From Brachybacterium epidermidis (GTDB lineage: Bacteria > Actinomycetota > Actinomycetes > Actinomycetales > Dermabacteraceae): a DNA stretch of 64,000 bases. The position numbers and the translations under genes are program-made. A model generated the notes under the pieces. The model saw only the letters and a program-made list of their open reading frames with translations, did no database searches and had not been told where the DNA came from. The DNA lies in the NCBI RefSeq assembly GCF_015209585.1, contig NZ_JADEYR010000001.1, forward strand, positions 434,001 through 498,000, in the 5' to 3' direction. Of this stretch, positions 50,849 through 60,189 are shown one piece after another; the stretch's first letter is position 1, and every line of letters begins with the position of its first letter.

Positions 50849-52173
50849 CAGGTGCCCCCCGCGGGAGCATCGGTGTGCAGCATCGACAGCCACATGCCCA
50901 CGAAGTCGGGCAGGGTCTTCTGGGTGGTCTCCACGTTCACCACCCGGACGTCCGGCACCCGCAGTCCGATGATGGCGGCGGCCGTGGCCATGCGGTGGTC
51001 CTCGTAGGTCTCGAACACCGTCCCGCGCAAGGGACTGGGGTTGATCTCCAGGCCGTCCTCGAGCTCCACGGTGCGGGCACCCAGCCGGGTCAGCTCCGTG
51101 GCCAGTGCCCGCAGCCGGTCGGTCTCGTGACCGCGCAGGTGCCCGATTCCGCGCAGACGGCTCGGGGATTCCGCGAGTGCGGCGAGCGCCGCGATGGTGG
51201 GTGCGATCTCGCCGGTGCGGGAGAGGTCCGCGTCGATGCCCATGATGGTGCCGGTGCCGCTCACGCACAGCGAGTCGTCCTCGCGCCACACCTCTGCGCC
51301 CATCTGCTCGAGCAGGCCGCGGTAGGCGTCCCCGGGCTGGGTGGTGCGCTCGGGCCAGTCCGCGATCGCGATGGTGCCCTCGGTGACCATGGCGGCGGCC
51401 AGGAACGGGCCGGCGTTGGAGAGATCCGGTTCGACCACGATGCTGCCGGGGGCGATCGTTCCCCGGGCCACTCGCCACAGGTGCAGGCCGTCCTCGTCGA
51501 CCTCGTGGCTGACCTGCACGCCGACGGCCCTGAGGGTCTCCATGGTCATGTCGATGTGGGGCAGCGACGGCAGCGAGGCGCCCCGGTGCACCAGCTCGAG
51601 GTCCTGGTCCCCCCGGGCGGCCACCAGCAGGGCATTGGAGACGAACTGGCTGGATTCCGAGGCGTCCACCTCGATGCGGCCGCCGGCCAGGTGCCCCTTC
51701 CCGTGCACCGTGAACGGCAGGCGTCCGGCCTCGCCGTGCTCGGTGACCTCCACGCCCTGCGCGCGCAGCACGGCGATCACCGGTGACATGGGCCGCTGCA
51801 GGGCGGCGTCGTCCCCGGTGAAGCGCACGTCACCGTGGTGCAGGGCGGCCAGCAGCGGCACGAAGCGCATCACGGTGCCGGCCAGCCCGGCGTGGATCTC
51901 GATCGGCTCGGCGGGAGCCTCCGACGGAGGGGGGATCGGGGTGACCTGCAGTTCCCCGTCCTGCACCGAGAGCACGGCCCCCAGGCGCTCCAGCGCATCG
52001 CGCATCAGGCGTGTGTCGCGGGAGACTAGCGCTCTGCGCAGCCGCGTGGGCTCATCGGCGATGGCGCCCAGCAGCATCCAGCGTGCGGTCAGCGACTTCG
52101 ACCCGGGGACCCGTACCAGTGCGTCGACCGGCCCCTGTGCGACAGGAGCCGTCCACAGGACCTCGGACGTCAC
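50845..52173 (-). CDS. aroA: 3-phosphoshikimate 1-carboxyvinyltransferase
   Basis: 442 residues, EPSP synthase. N-terminal P-G-S-K-S-L-T-A-R, G-L-A-G-T-V-M-R-F-V-P (PEP loop, where class I enzymes have G-N-A-G-T-A), S-S-Q-F-V-S-N-A-L, and E-D-H-R-M-A near the C-terminus. Sixth step of the shikimate pathway. GTG 52173. Confidence 0.94.
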   Translation of the reverse strand: MTSEVLWTAPVAQGPVDALVRVPGSKSLTARWMLLGAIADEPTRLRRALVSRDTRLMRDALERLGAVLSVQDGELQVTPIPPPSEAPAEPIEIHAGLAGTVMRFVPLLAALHHGDVRFTGDDAALQRPMSPVIAVLRAQGVEVTEHGEAGRLPFTVHGKGHLAGGRIEVDASESSQFVSNALLVAARGDQDLELVHRGASLPSLPHIDMTMETLRAVGVQVSHEVDEDGLHLWRVARGTIAPGSIVVEPDLSNAGPFLAAAMVTEGTIAIADWPERTTQPGDAYRGLLEQMGAEVWREDDSLCVSGTGTIMGIDADLSRTGEIAPTIAALAALAESPSRLRGIGHLRGHETDRLRALATELTRLGARTVELEDGLEINPSPLRGTVFETYEDHRMATAAAIIGLRVPDVRVVNVETTQKTLPDFVGMWLSMLHTDAPAGGTW

Positions 52174-52177
52174 GCCG

Positions 52178-52744
52178 TCAGCCCCGCGCGGAGGCCAGCT
52201 TCTTCTGCGTGGCGTCCACGCGCTTCTTGGCCCGCTTGCCGACTGCGTCGGCCTTCTTCTCCATCTCGCGCTGCTTGGCCGCGGCGTTCTTCTTGCTGCG
52301 CTCGACGAACTTGTTCACCTGGTAGCCCAGCGAGGGACGGCCGTCGTGGTCGACCACGGCCAGCAGCACGCCGCCCAGCAGGCCGGCGTCGGTGAGGATG
52401 GACTGGATCTCCTGCATCCGCTCCTCGCCGCTGAGCTCCCAGATGCGCTTGCGGCCGGCCCAGCCCACCGAGGTGGTCAGCAGCAGGGTGGCAGCAGCCA
52501 GGCGGGGGCGGCGGTTCGTGGCGTACATGATGCCGGCGCCGGCGGCGATGGCACCGGAGGCACGGATGATGGTGCGGGCGTCCAGGAAGTCCGGGGTGGA
52601 GGTCTTCGCCAGGGCGGAGTCGACGGCCTCGAAGGCCTGGGGGTAGACGTCGATCTCACGCTCGGGCTGCGAGGCCGTGCGCACCCCCTCGAGGATGAAG
52701 GGAGCAGCGAGCAGGGGGCGGGCGATGCGGCGGACCAGGGCCAT
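52178..52744 (-). CDS. DoxX-family membrane protein
   Basis: 188 residues. DoxX-like N-terminus ([13 protein letters not shown]), about four helices ([31 protein letters not shown]), and a Lys/Ala-rich coiled tail of 55 residues. Often linked with SigR/thiol-stress loci in actinobacteria; here it is divergent from sigR. Ends 4 bp before aroA. Confidence 0.85.
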   Translation of the reverse strand: MALVRRIARPLLAAPFILEGVRTASQPEREIDVYPQAFEAVDSALAKTSTPDFLDARTIIRASGAIAAGAGIMYATNRRPRLAAATLLLTTSVGWAGRKRIWELSGEERMQEIQSILTDAGLLGGVLLAVVDHDGRPSLGYQVNKFVERSKKNAAAKQREMEKKADAVGKRAKKRVDATQKKLASARG

Positions 52745-52922
52745 GGTGTCCTCACGTTCTCGACGATGGTTGGTGGTGCCGGGCCTGGGCGGTGGTGCCC
52801 ACCCGAGGTGCCCGGCATGGCGCCCAGCCTACCGTGACTGGCCCCACTGCCAGGTGCAGCATCCTCTTCGGCCGTGGCGGAGCAGTCCCCAGCAGCCGCG
52901 GCGGCAGCGCCGGCGGCCGATG

Positions 52923-52948
52923 GGAACAACCGGAGCACCTGCCGCGTT
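52923..52948 (+). promoter_or_regulatory. SigR-type promoter candidate
   Basis: GGAAC (52923-52927) is followed after exactly 18 bases by GTT (52946-52948), the GGAAT-N18-GTT form of SigR/SigH promoters. It lies 65 bp upstream of the sigma-factor start and suggests positive autoregulation under thiol stress. Confidence 0.6.
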
Positions 52949-53012
52949 CATCCGGTGCGGGCCCGAACCGGATCCGCACCGACATGCCGGACGAGCATCG
53001 AGAGGAGCGAGC

Positions 53013-53711
53013 ATGGGCGTCGCTGTGCTGGAGCCACCTGGCGTAGGTTGGGACCTGATGACACAGACCGAGCCGACCGACCTGTCGCGGGAGGACTCCG
53101 CCCCGCAGGCGGATCTCGCCGCCCCCGTTGCCGCCGAGGACTTCGACTTCGAGGCCGAGGCCCTCTCCCATCTCGACTCTCTCTACGGCGGCGCACTGCG
53201 GATGACTCGCAAGCCCGCGGACGCCGAGGACCTGGTGCAGGAGACCTTCATGAAGGCCTTCCGCGCCCGCGAGCGGTTCACCCCGGGCACCAACATGCGT
53301 GCGTGGCTGTACCGCATCATGACCAACACCTACATCTCCACCTACCGGCAGAAGCAGCGCCGCCCCAAGGAGTCCTGGACGGACACCGTCGAGGACTGGC
53401 AGCTGGCCGAGGTCGAGTCCCACACCAGCAGCGGCCTGCGATCGGCTGAGGCGGAGGCGCTGGACCACCTGCCGGACTCCGCGGTCAAGGACGCGCTGGC
53501 GGAGCTGCGCGAGGACTACCGCCTGGCCGTCTACCTGGCCGATGTCGAGGGCTTCGCGTACAAGGAGATCGCCGAGATCATGGACACCCCGATCGGCACG
53601 GTGATGTCCCGGCTGCACCGCGGTCGGCGGCAGCTGCGCGAGCTGCTCTCGGACTACGCGCGCCGCAGCGGGTACCTGCGCGGGGACGAGCAGCCGGAGG
53701 AGGAGCGATGA
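53013..53711 (+). CDS. sigR: SigR/SigH-type ECF sigma factor
   Basis: 232 residues from ATG 53013. Region 2: [27 protein letters not shown]; region 4: [27 protein letters not shown]. The order with an RsrA-type anti-sigma gene fixes it as the thiol-oxidative stress factor. ATG 53013 has GAGGAG 7 bases upstream; ATG 53058 (M-T-Q-T-E) is a shorter alternative start, reminiscent of the long/short SigR isoforms of Streptomyces. It overlaps the anti-sigma gene by ATGA. Confidence 0.93.
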   Translation: MGVAVLEPPGVGWDLMTQTEPTDLSREDSAPQADLAAPVAAEDFDFEAEALSHLDSLYGGALRMTRKPADAEDLVQETFMKAFRARERFTPGTNMRAWLYRIMTNTYISTYRQKQRRPKESWTDTVEDWQLAEVESHTSSGLRSAEAEALDHLPDSAVKDALAELREDYRLAVYLADVEGFAYKEIAEIMDTPIGTVMSRLHRGRRQLRELLSDYARRSGYLRGDEQPEEER

Positions 53712-54055
53712 ACCGCGATCAGAGCCGGCGCGAGCAGCCCGGCGTCAGCAGCGGCGAGGACGGACGCGACCTGCGCTTCGGGCTGGAGGGAGCGATCGAC
53801 GGCGAGTTGCCCGTCGAGATGGTGGAGCGCATGCTCCTCCACGCCCAGGACTGCCCCGAGTGCGCCGAGGAGCTCGAACGGCTGCGCCGGGTGAAGAACC
53901 TGGTGCGCCGCAGCTGTGCGGACCGCGCCCCCAGCTCCCTGCGGGAGCGGATCAGTGTGCAGTACCGCAGCGTGACCGTCTCGCGCACCGGGACCGACGG
54001 CACCTCCAGCGTGCGCATCACCTCCACCAGCTCCACCGTTCTGCCGCCGTCCTGA
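53708..54055 (+). CDS. rsrA: RsrA/RshA-type zinc anti-sigma factor
   Basis: 115 residues. ZAS motif H-A-Q-D-C-P-E-C (H-x3-C-x2-C, about residue 46) preceded by an acidic helix. Oxidation of the cysteines to a disulfide releases zinc and frees SigR. The N-terminal 30 residues are polar and extended compared with Streptomyces RsrA. Translation is coupled to sigR. Confidence 0.9.
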   Translation: MNRDQSRREQPGVSSGEDGRDLRFGLEGAIDGELPVEMVERMLLHAQDCPECAEELERLRRVKNLVRRSCADRAPSSLRERISVQYRSVTVSRTGTDGTSSVRITSTSSTVLPPS

Positions 54056-54077
54056 CCGCGACCGGTCCGGGCATGAA

Positions 54078-54110
54078 GAAGGCCTCTTCCCAGGTGGGGA
54101 AGAGGCCTTC
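54078..54110. terminator. Bidirectional terminator after rsrA
   Basis: 13-bp perfect stem GAAGGCCTCTTCC / GGAAGAGGCCTTC with a 7-base loop between convergent genes. Confidence 0.85.
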
Positions 54111-54134
54111 ACTACGCCGTCGTGCTCGGTGGCG

Positions 54135-54209
54135 TCAGCTGTTGGGGCGCTTGCCGTGATTGGCGCCGTTCTTGCGGCGGGCCTTGCGCTTGCGTCCGCG
54201 CTTGCTCAT
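54135..54209 (-). CDS. 24-residue basic ribosomal protein (bL37/AURKAIP1-like)
   Basis: ATG 54207-54209 to TGA 54135-54137 encodes 24 residues beginning M-S-K-R-G-R-K-R-K and ending A-N-H-G-K-R-P-N-S. Eleven of 24 are Lys/Arg. The G-R-K-R-x-R-R-K...A-N-H-G-K-R-P-N pattern is that of the tiny actinobacterial ribosome-associated proteins (mycobacterial bL37/bS22 type) and the AURKAIP1/COX24 domain. GGAAGGAGAG lies just upstream. Too short for standard gene finding. Confidence 0.85.
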   Translation of the reverse strand: MSKRGRKRKARRKNGANHGKRPNS

Positions 54210-54314
54210 CGCGCTCTCCTTCCTTCGGCCGGACAACCCCGCAATTGTGCCACAGTCACCGGGGTCGCTGCGCCTCGCAACGGCCCGAGCAGGCAGTGAT
54301 GGAGGTCGGATCGA

Positions 54315-55025
54315 TCACGCCGAGGTGCCCAGCCAGCTGCCGAAGCCGCCGTGCAGCACCAGCCACGCCATCAGCCCGTAGCCCGTCTGACCGGGATGAT
54401 CACCCGGGGAACGAGCGATGTCCGCGGTCCACTGCTCGTGACCGTCCAGGGCGTTCAGCGTGTCCACGTACGGGATGCGCCGGCGGGAACAGACGTCCTC
54501 GTAGGCACCGGAGAGATCGCGCACGCTCGCGGTCAGCTCGGAATCGCGGCTGGGCGGCGGGCCCACTACGAAGGCCGAGAGCCGCTGCCGCTCCAGCCCG
54601 TCCAGCACCTTGGCGAGGTTCAGGCGCGAGCGCGCCAGGGAGATTCCTGTGGTGATGTCCGCGCGCCCCATCCCCAGCACCACCCGGTGGTCGATGCTGC
54701 CCTCGGCTCGGCCCCGCTCGTCGAGGCGGCGCGCCACCTCCGCATCCCAGCGCTCGGCCAGCTGCGCCGAGGTCTCCTGAGGCAGGGCGGAGGTGAACAG
54801 GTCGATGCGGCTGTCGGCACCCTGCTCGTTGGCCACCGCTCGGCCGAGCCAGCCCAGGGCGCGGGCATCACCCGCACCGGCGAGGAGCTCGTCGCCGAGG
54901 GCGATGATGCGGATGCGGGGCTCCTGACCGGCATCGGACGGGGTGGACGCTGCTGGCACCTGTACCTCCTGGGGCGGGGACGAAGTCTCCACTGTAGCGA
55001 CGGACCGCTCAGCGCTCGAAGGCAC
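54315..55025 (-). CDS. SGNH-fold protein with GDEL in place of GDSL
   Basis: 236 residues. Resembles GDSL hydrolases: I-A-L-G-D-E-L-L-A-G at residues 40-49 aligns with block I, V-V-L-G-M-G-R-A-D-I sits where G-x-N-D is expected, and S-P-G-D-H-P-G-Q-T-G-Y ends with the D-x-x-H-P region. The nucleophile Ser of block I is Glu, and the Asn of block III is missing. Homologous actinobacterial proteins are annotated as esterases, but this copy is unlikely to be a Ser hydrolase. It overlaps the kgd 3' end by 17 bases. Start ATG 55025. Confidence 0.8.
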   Translation of the reverse strand: MPSSAERSVATVETSSPPQEVQVPAASTPSDAGQEPRIRIIALGDELLAGAGDARALGWLGRAVANEQGADSRIDLFTSALPQETSAQLAERWDAEVARRLDERGRAEGSIDHRVVLGMGRADITTGISLARSRLNLAKVLDGLERQRLSAFVVGPPPSRDSELTASVRDLSGAYEDVCSRRRIPYVDTLNALDGHEQWTADIARSPGDHPGQTGYGLMAWLVLHGGFGSWLGTSA

Positions 55026-58000
55026 GGCGCAGGAGGTCCTCCTGCTCGGCCTTGTGGACGCTGGAGGATCCGGCGGCGGGCGAGGCCGAGGCGGGACGCG
55101 CCACCACGCGCAGCGTACGGCCCACGGTCACGGCGAAGTTCATCGCCATGTAGAACCAGGCGCCCTGGTTGCGCGGCTCCTCCTGGACCCAGGTGAGCTC
55201 GGCGTCGGGGTACGCCTCCAGCACGGAGGAGAGCTGCTCGGCCGGCAGCGGGTACAGCTGCTCCACCCGCACGATGGCGGTGTCCTCGCGCCCTTCCTTC
55301 TTCCGCTTGGCGACCAGGTCCCAGTAGACCTTGCCCGAGGTGAGCAGCACGCGCTTCACCTTCGCGGGATCGACCGTGGTGTCCGGCAGCACAGGCTCGA
55401 AGGAGCCACTGGTGAAGTCCTCCACCTGGCTGGTGGCGGCCTTGTTGCGCAGCATCGACTTCGGGGTGAACACGATCAGCGGCTTGCGCGGGGTCGCCTT
55501 GGCCTGGCGGCGCAGCAGGTGGAAGTAGCTGGCCGGCGTGGACGGCATCGCCACACGCATGTTGTCCTCCGCGCACAGCTGCAGGAAGCGCTCGATGCGG
55601 GCGGAGGAGTGGTCCGGTCCCTGCCCCTCGTAGCCGTGGGGGAGCAGCAGCACCACCCCGGAGTTCTGGCCCCACTTCTGCTCGGAGGCGGAGATGAACT
55701 CGTCGATGATCGTCTGGGCGCCGTTGACGAAGTCGCCGAACTGCGCCTCCCACAGCACCAGGGAGTCCGGGCTCTCCACCGAGTAGCCGTACTCGAAGCC
55801 CAGGGCGGCGAACTCCGAGAGGGAGGAGTCGTACACGTTGAACCGCGCCTGGCCCTCACCGAGGTGGGACAGCGGGGTCCAGGTGTCGCCGTTCTCGTGG
55901 TCGATGAACACGCTGTGGCGCTGCACGAAGGTGCCGCGGCGGGAGTCCTGCCCCGCCAGGCGCACTCGGCGCCCCTCCAGCAGCAGGGAGCCGAAGGCCA
56001 GCAGCTCGCCGTACGCCCAGTCGATGTCGCCATCGATGGACATCTGCTGGCGCTTGGAGGCCAGGGGCGCCAGCTTCGGGTGCACGGTGAAGGACTCGGG
56101 GTAGCCCGTGTGGGCCTCGCCGATCCGTTCCAGCACCGAGGCGTCCACGGCGGTGGAGATCTCGTCCTCGTCGCTGGGGGCGCCGGCCGGTTCCTCCTGC
56201 TGGGACTCGGGCAGGTCCAGCCCCCGCACGCTGTCATCGGAGTCATCGACCTTGCTCGGCCGGATCGCGGCGAAGGCCTGGTCCAGGTGCTCCTGGAAGT
56301 TGCGCATCACGCCCTGGGTCTCGTCCTCGGTGAGGTCGCCGCGCTCGATCAGCGCCTCCGTGTACAGCTTGCGCACGGTGGGCTGGTTCTTGATCAGCGC
56401 GTACATCTGCGGCTGGGTCATCGAGGGGTCATCGCCCTCGTTGTGGCCGCGGCGGCGGTAGCACACCATGTCGATGACCACATCGCGGTGGAACTTCTGG
56501 CGGTAGCGGAAGGCGATCTCGGCGACGCGCACGCACGCCTCCGGGTCGTCCCCGTTGACGTGGAAGATCGGCAGCTGCGTGGACTTGGCAACATCCGTGG
56601 AGTAGTAGGAGGAGCGCGAGGAGTCCGGCAACGTGGTGAAGCCGATCTGGTTGTTGATGATCACGTGGATGGTGCCGCCGGTGCGGTAGCCGCGCAGCTC
56701 TGAGAGGTTGAGGGTCTCGGTGACCACGCCCTGCCCGGCGAAGGCCGCATCGCCATGGATCAGGATCGGCAGCACCGGGAAGTCGTTGCCGCGCTCCAGG
56801 CGGTCCTGCTTGGCGCGCACGATGCCCTCGAGCACGGGGTTGACGGCCTCCAGGTGCGAGGGGTTCGCCGCCAGGTACACCTTGGTCGTGGCCCCGTCCC
56901 GTGCGGTGAAGGTGCCCTCGGTGCCCAGGTGGTACTTGACGTCGCCCGAACCGAGATTGGTGCCGACGTTGCCCTCGAACTCCTGGAAGATCTGCGAGTA
57001 GCTCTTCCCGGCGAGGTTGGAGAGCACGTTGAGACGGCCGCGGTGGGCCATCCCGATGCACACCTCCTCGACGTTGTCGTGGCTGGAGTCGTGCAGGATC
57101 GAGTCCAGCATGGGGATCACGGACTCGCCGCCCTCGAGCGAGAACCGCTTCTGGCCCACGAACTTGGTCTGCAGGAACGTCTCGAACGCCTCGGCGGCGT
57201 TGAGGCGGTCCATGATGTGGGTGTGCTCCTCCTTGTCGAAGGGGCGGCGCGGGGTCTCGATCTCCCGCTGCAGCCAGTTGCGCTCCTCGGGATCGGTGAT
57301 GTGCATGTACTCCACGCCGATCGAGCGGCAGTAGGAGTCCCGCAGCACCGCGAGGATCTCGCGCAGGGTCATCGAGTCCTTGCCGCCCAGCCCGCGGGTG
57401 GGGAAAGTGCGGTCCAGGTCCCACAGGGTCAGTCCGTAGGTCTCCACGTCCAGATCGGGGTGGTGGCGCACGCGGTACTGGAGCGGGTCGGTGTCGGCCA
57501 TCAGATGGCCGCGCACCCGGTAGGAGTGGATCAGGTCCATCACCGGGGCCAGGCGCTCGGACTCCGAGTAGCGGAACGGGTTGTCCTCGACCCAGCGGAT
57601 CGGCTGGTAGGGGATGCGCAGCGCCGCGAACACGCGGTCGTAGAAGGCATCCTTGCCCAGCAGCTTGTCGGCCATCACCTTGAGGAACTCACCGGAGGCA
57701 GCGCCCTGGATGATGCGGTGGTCGTAGGTGGAGGTCAGCGTCATCACCTTGGAGACCGCGAGGTCGGCCAGGGTGCTGGCGCTGGCGCCCTGGAACTGGG
57801 CGGGGTAGTCCATCGCACCCACACCCACGATCACGCCCTGACCCTTCATCAGGCGGGGGATGGAGTGGACGGTGCCGATGCCACCGGGGTTGGTCAGCGA
57901 GACCGTGGTGCCCGAGAAGTCGTCCATCGTGAGCTTGCCCGCGCGGGCCTTCTTCACGACGTCCTCGTAGGCGCGCCAGAAGCCCAGGAAGTCGAAGCGC

Positions 58001-58296
58001 TGGGCCGCCTTGATGTTGGGCACCACCAGGCCACGGGAGCCGTCGGGGCGCGGCATGTCGATCGCCAGGCCGAAGTTGATGTCCTCGCGCTTCAGCATTA
58101 CGGGCTTTCCGTCGACGACGTCGAACCCGTTGTTCATGTCCTGGATCTCGGTGATCGCCTCGATCATCGCCCAGCCGATGAGGTGGGTGAAGGACACCTT
58201 GCCCTGGCGGTTGCGCTTGAGGTGGTTGTTGATGACGATCCGGTTGTCGAACAGCAGCTTCACCGGCACGTCGCGCACCGAGGTGGCGGTGGGCAC
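55009..58296 (-). CDS. kgd: Multifunctional 2-oxoglutarate dehydrogenase E1/E2 (Kgd), main part
   Basis: 1095 residues as an open frame, lacking its true start. The E2 acyltransferase domain comes first (S-F-T-H-L-I-G-W-A, S-L-T-N-P-G-G-I-G, catalytic D-H-R-I-I-Q-G-A in residues 1-230), then the E1 thiamine-diphosphate domain: H-R-G-R-L-N, G-D-A-A-F-A-G-Q-G, N-N-Q-I-G-F-T-T, and the transketolase-like half with Q-F-G-D-F-V-N-G-A-Q. It decarboxylates 2-oxoglutarate in the TCA cycle and joins the pyruvate-dehydrogenase E2/E3 in actinobacteria. A missing base near 58300 separates it from its N-terminal segment. Confidence 0.9.
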   Translation of the reverse strand: MPTATSVRDVPVKLLFDNRIVINNHLKRNRQGKVSFTHLIGWAMIEAITEIQDMNNGFDVVDGKPVMLKREDINFGLAIDMPRPDGSRGLVVPNIKAAQRFDFLGFWRAYEDVVKKARAGKLTMDDFSGTTVSLTNPGGIGTVHSIPRLMKGQGVIVGVGAMDYPAQFQGASASTLADLAVSKVMTLTSTYDHRIIQGAASGEFLKVMADKLLGKDAFYDRVFAALRIPYQPIRWVEDNPFRYSESERLAPVMDLIHSYRVRGHLMADTDPLQYRVRHHPDLDVETYGLTLWDLDRTFPTRGLGGKDSMTLREILAVLRDSYCRSIGVEYMHITDPEERNWLQREIETPRRPFDKEEHTHIMDRLNAAEAFETFLQTKFVGQKRFSLEGGESVIPMLDSILHDSSHDNVEEVCIGMAHRGRLNVLSNLAGKSYSQIFQEFEGNVGTNLGSGDVKYHLGTEGTFTARDGATTKVYLAANPSHLEAVNPVLEGIVRAKQDRLERGNDFPVLPILIHGDAAFAGQGVVTETLNLSELRGYRTGGTIHVIINNQIGFTTLPDSSRSSYYSTDVAKSTQLPIFHVNGDDPEACVRVAEIAFRYRQKFHRDVVIDMVCYRRRGHNEGDDPSMTQPQMYALIKNQPTVRKLYTEALIERGDLTEDETQGVMRNFQEHLDQAFAAIRPSKVDDSDDSVRGLDLPESQQEEPAGAPSDEDEISTAVDASVLERIGEAHTGYPESFTVHPKLAPLASKRQQMSIDGDIDWAYGELLAFGSLLLEGRRVRLAGQDSRRGTFVQRHSVFIDHENGDTWTPLSHLGEGQARFNVYDSSLSEFAALGFEYGYSVESPDSLVLWEAQFGDFVNGAQTIIDEFISASEQKWGQNSGVVLLLPHGYEGQGPDHSSARIERFLQLCAEDNMRVAMPSTPASYFHLLRRQAKATPRKPLIVFTPKSMLRNKAATSQVEDFTSGSFEPVLPDTTVDPAKVKRVLLTSGKVYWDLVAKRKKEGREDTAIVRVEQLYPLPAEQLSSVLEAYPDAELTWVQEEPRNQGAWFYMAMNFAVTVGRTLRVVARPASASPAAGSSSVHKAEQEDLLRRAFER

Positions 58297-58925
58297 GGTG
58301 AGGACTCGTCCATGTTGCGCACCACTGCCGCCGCCGGGCCGCGCAGCTTGACGGGCTCGGGCTCGCGCAGCTCCACAGCGGGGATCTGCGTGGTGGTGGT
58401 GGGGATCTTGGCGGGGCGGTCCGAGGTGCTGGAGATCCTGGTGCCGGCAGGAGAGGAGCTCGTGTCCTCGGACTTCTGCTCGGCCTTCTTCTCTGGGGAC
58501 TTCTTCTCCGGGGCCCTCTTCACGTCAGCCTTCGGGGCCGCCTTCGTCTCGTCGGTCTTCTTCTCGTCGGCCTTCGCGGCGTCGTTCACGGGCTCGGATT
58601 CCTTCGCGGGGGTCGAGGAGGGGGAGGGGACGTCGAGGTTCTTCTGCGAGGCGGTGGTCCGGCCGCCGTCGTCGGGGTCGGCACCGTCGGATGTGCTCCC
58701 GTCCGAGCGGTCGGTGGGCTGCTCGGCTGTGCCTGCGCCGGCGTCGTCAGCAGGCTGCGGCGGTTCGGTGGCCGCGCTCCCGGCGGCAGGGTGGGAGGCG
58801 AAGTACTCCGCCCAGCTCCGGTCCACGCTCGTGGGGTCCTGCTGCCACTGCTCGCGGAGCGCGTCCACGAGCCACTGGTTGGGACCGAACTCCGGGGTGT
58901 CCGTGCTCTGTGTCTGCTGTGACAC
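58260..58925 (-). pseudogene. kgd: kgd 5' part, out of frame with the rest
   Basis: From GTG 58925 the frame gives the normal Kgd beginning (F-G-P-N-Q-W-L-V-D-A-L-R-E-Q-W-Q-Q-D and W-A-E-Y-F-A-S-H), a Thr/Lys/Ala/Glu linker of 130 residues, then L-R-G-P-A-A-A-V-V-R-N-M-D-E-S. The next residues should be L-T-V-P-T-A-T-S-V-R-D-V-P, which are in the neighbouring frame. The sequence has GAGTCCTCACC where one more C (GAGTCCCTCACC) would restore the frame. Either a true frameshift or a base error in the data. Confidence 0.85.
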
Positions 58926-59064
58926 TGGGGGATCGCCAGCCTTCTCACGTTCGAGTGATGTGGATGCGACCAGCGTAACGGAGGCGGTGCCCCCTGGGGG
59001 AACCAGCCGCTGCTGCGCGAACGACCTCGGCGCACGGCGGCGGCGGATCGGTGATGTCGCACCG

Positions 59065-60189
59065 TCAGTATCCCAGGTCCGCCGGGGGTGTGGGTGCAGG
59101 GCCTGGCGCGGTGGTGACCGGAGTCGCAGGAGCACCTGCATCGGGCAGGGTGACGCGGATCAGGGAGGAGCGCCCGTGCACCGCCAGCTCGTCCCGCGGA
59201 TCGTCGATCACCTCGATGCGCCCGCCGTGGAGCCCCACCGCCCAGCGGGCGATCGCCAGGCCCAGTCCGGTGCCCCCGGAGGGATCGGATGCGCCCCCGC
59301 GCTGGAACCGCTCGAACACGCGGTCGCGGTCCTCCCGTGCAATGCCCGGGCCCTCGTCGTGCACGTCGATCCGCACACCGCTGCCCGCCTCGTCGCGAGC
59401 CGCACTGACGCGGATGCGACCGCCCGGTGGCGAATGCCGGGTGGCGTTGTCCAGCAGGTTCGCGATGGTCTGGTGGAGCCGTGCGGCGTCGGCATGGACG
59501 GTGAGTCCGGCCGGCTCCACCTCGATCACCCAGCGCACGTCCTGAGCACCGGGCGCGAGAGCAGCGCTGTCCACCACCTCGTGCAGGAACGGCGTCAGCT
59601 CGATCTGCTCGTGCAGCAGCGCGGTGGCACCGGCATCGATGCGCGAGAGGTCCAGCAGGTGGTCCACCAGCTGGGAGAGGCGCTCGGTCTCGGCGAGGGC
59701 GACCGACAGCGCGGCGGGATCGGGCTCGGTGACCCCGTCGACGATGTTCTCGAGCTGGGCCCTCAGGCCGGCCACGGGGGTGCGCAGCTCGTGGGACACG
59801 TTGGCCACCAGGTCCCGTCGCATCCGGTCGGTCTGCTCCAGCTCCGAGGCCATGGTGGAGAAGGCCGCGGCCAGCTGCCCCACCTCGTCACGACTGCTGG
59901 CGCGGACGCGCTGGGTGTAGTCGCCGGTGGCCATGGCGCGTGCCGCCCGTGTCATCTCGCGCAGCGGCGAGGTCATGCCACGGGCCAGCAGCTGCGTGAA
60001 CACCAGCGCGAGCAGCACCACCAGCGGGATCGCCAGGATCGGCTCCAGGCCCGCACTCAGGCTCACCCAGGTCAGCAGGGCGGAGACACTCACCACGGCC
60101 ACCACCAGCACGCCCAGCTTGACCTTGAAGGAGCGGAAGCGGTCCAGCGGGCGGACGTCGAGCCGCTCGGGCACGCGCCTCGGGGTCAT
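59065..60189 (-). CDS. Sensor histidine kinase
   Basis: 374 residues. Two adjacent membrane helices (residues about 22-65) with almost no outer loop, HAMP (T-S-P-L-R-E-M-T-R-A-A-R-A-M), H-box V-S-H-E-L-R-T-P, N-box N-L-L-D-N-A-T-R-H, D-E-G-P-G-I and G-T-G-L-G-L-A-I. C-terminal Pro-rich tail. Membrane-embedded sensing is likely. Coupled by ATGA to the regulator gene upstream. An MprB/PrrB-like role near kgd is only a guess. Confidence 0.9.
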   Translation of the reverse strand: MTPRRVPERLDVRPLDRFRSFKVKLGVLVVAVVSVSALLTWVSLSAGLEPILAIPLVVLLALVFTQLLARGMTSPLREMTRAARAMATGDYTQRVRASSRDEVGQLAAAFSTMASELEQTDRMRRDLVANVSHELRTPVAGLRAQLENIVDGVTEPDPAALSVALAETERLSQLVDHLLDLSRIDAGATALLHEQIELTPFLHEVVDSAALAPGAQDVRWVIEVEPAGLTVHADAARLHQTIANLLDNATRHSPPGGRIRVSAARDEAGSGVRIDVHDEGPGIAREDRDRVFERFQRGGASDPSGGTGLGLAIARWAVGLHGGRIEVIDDPRDELAVHGRSSLIRVTLPDAGAPATPVTTAPGPAPTPPADLGY

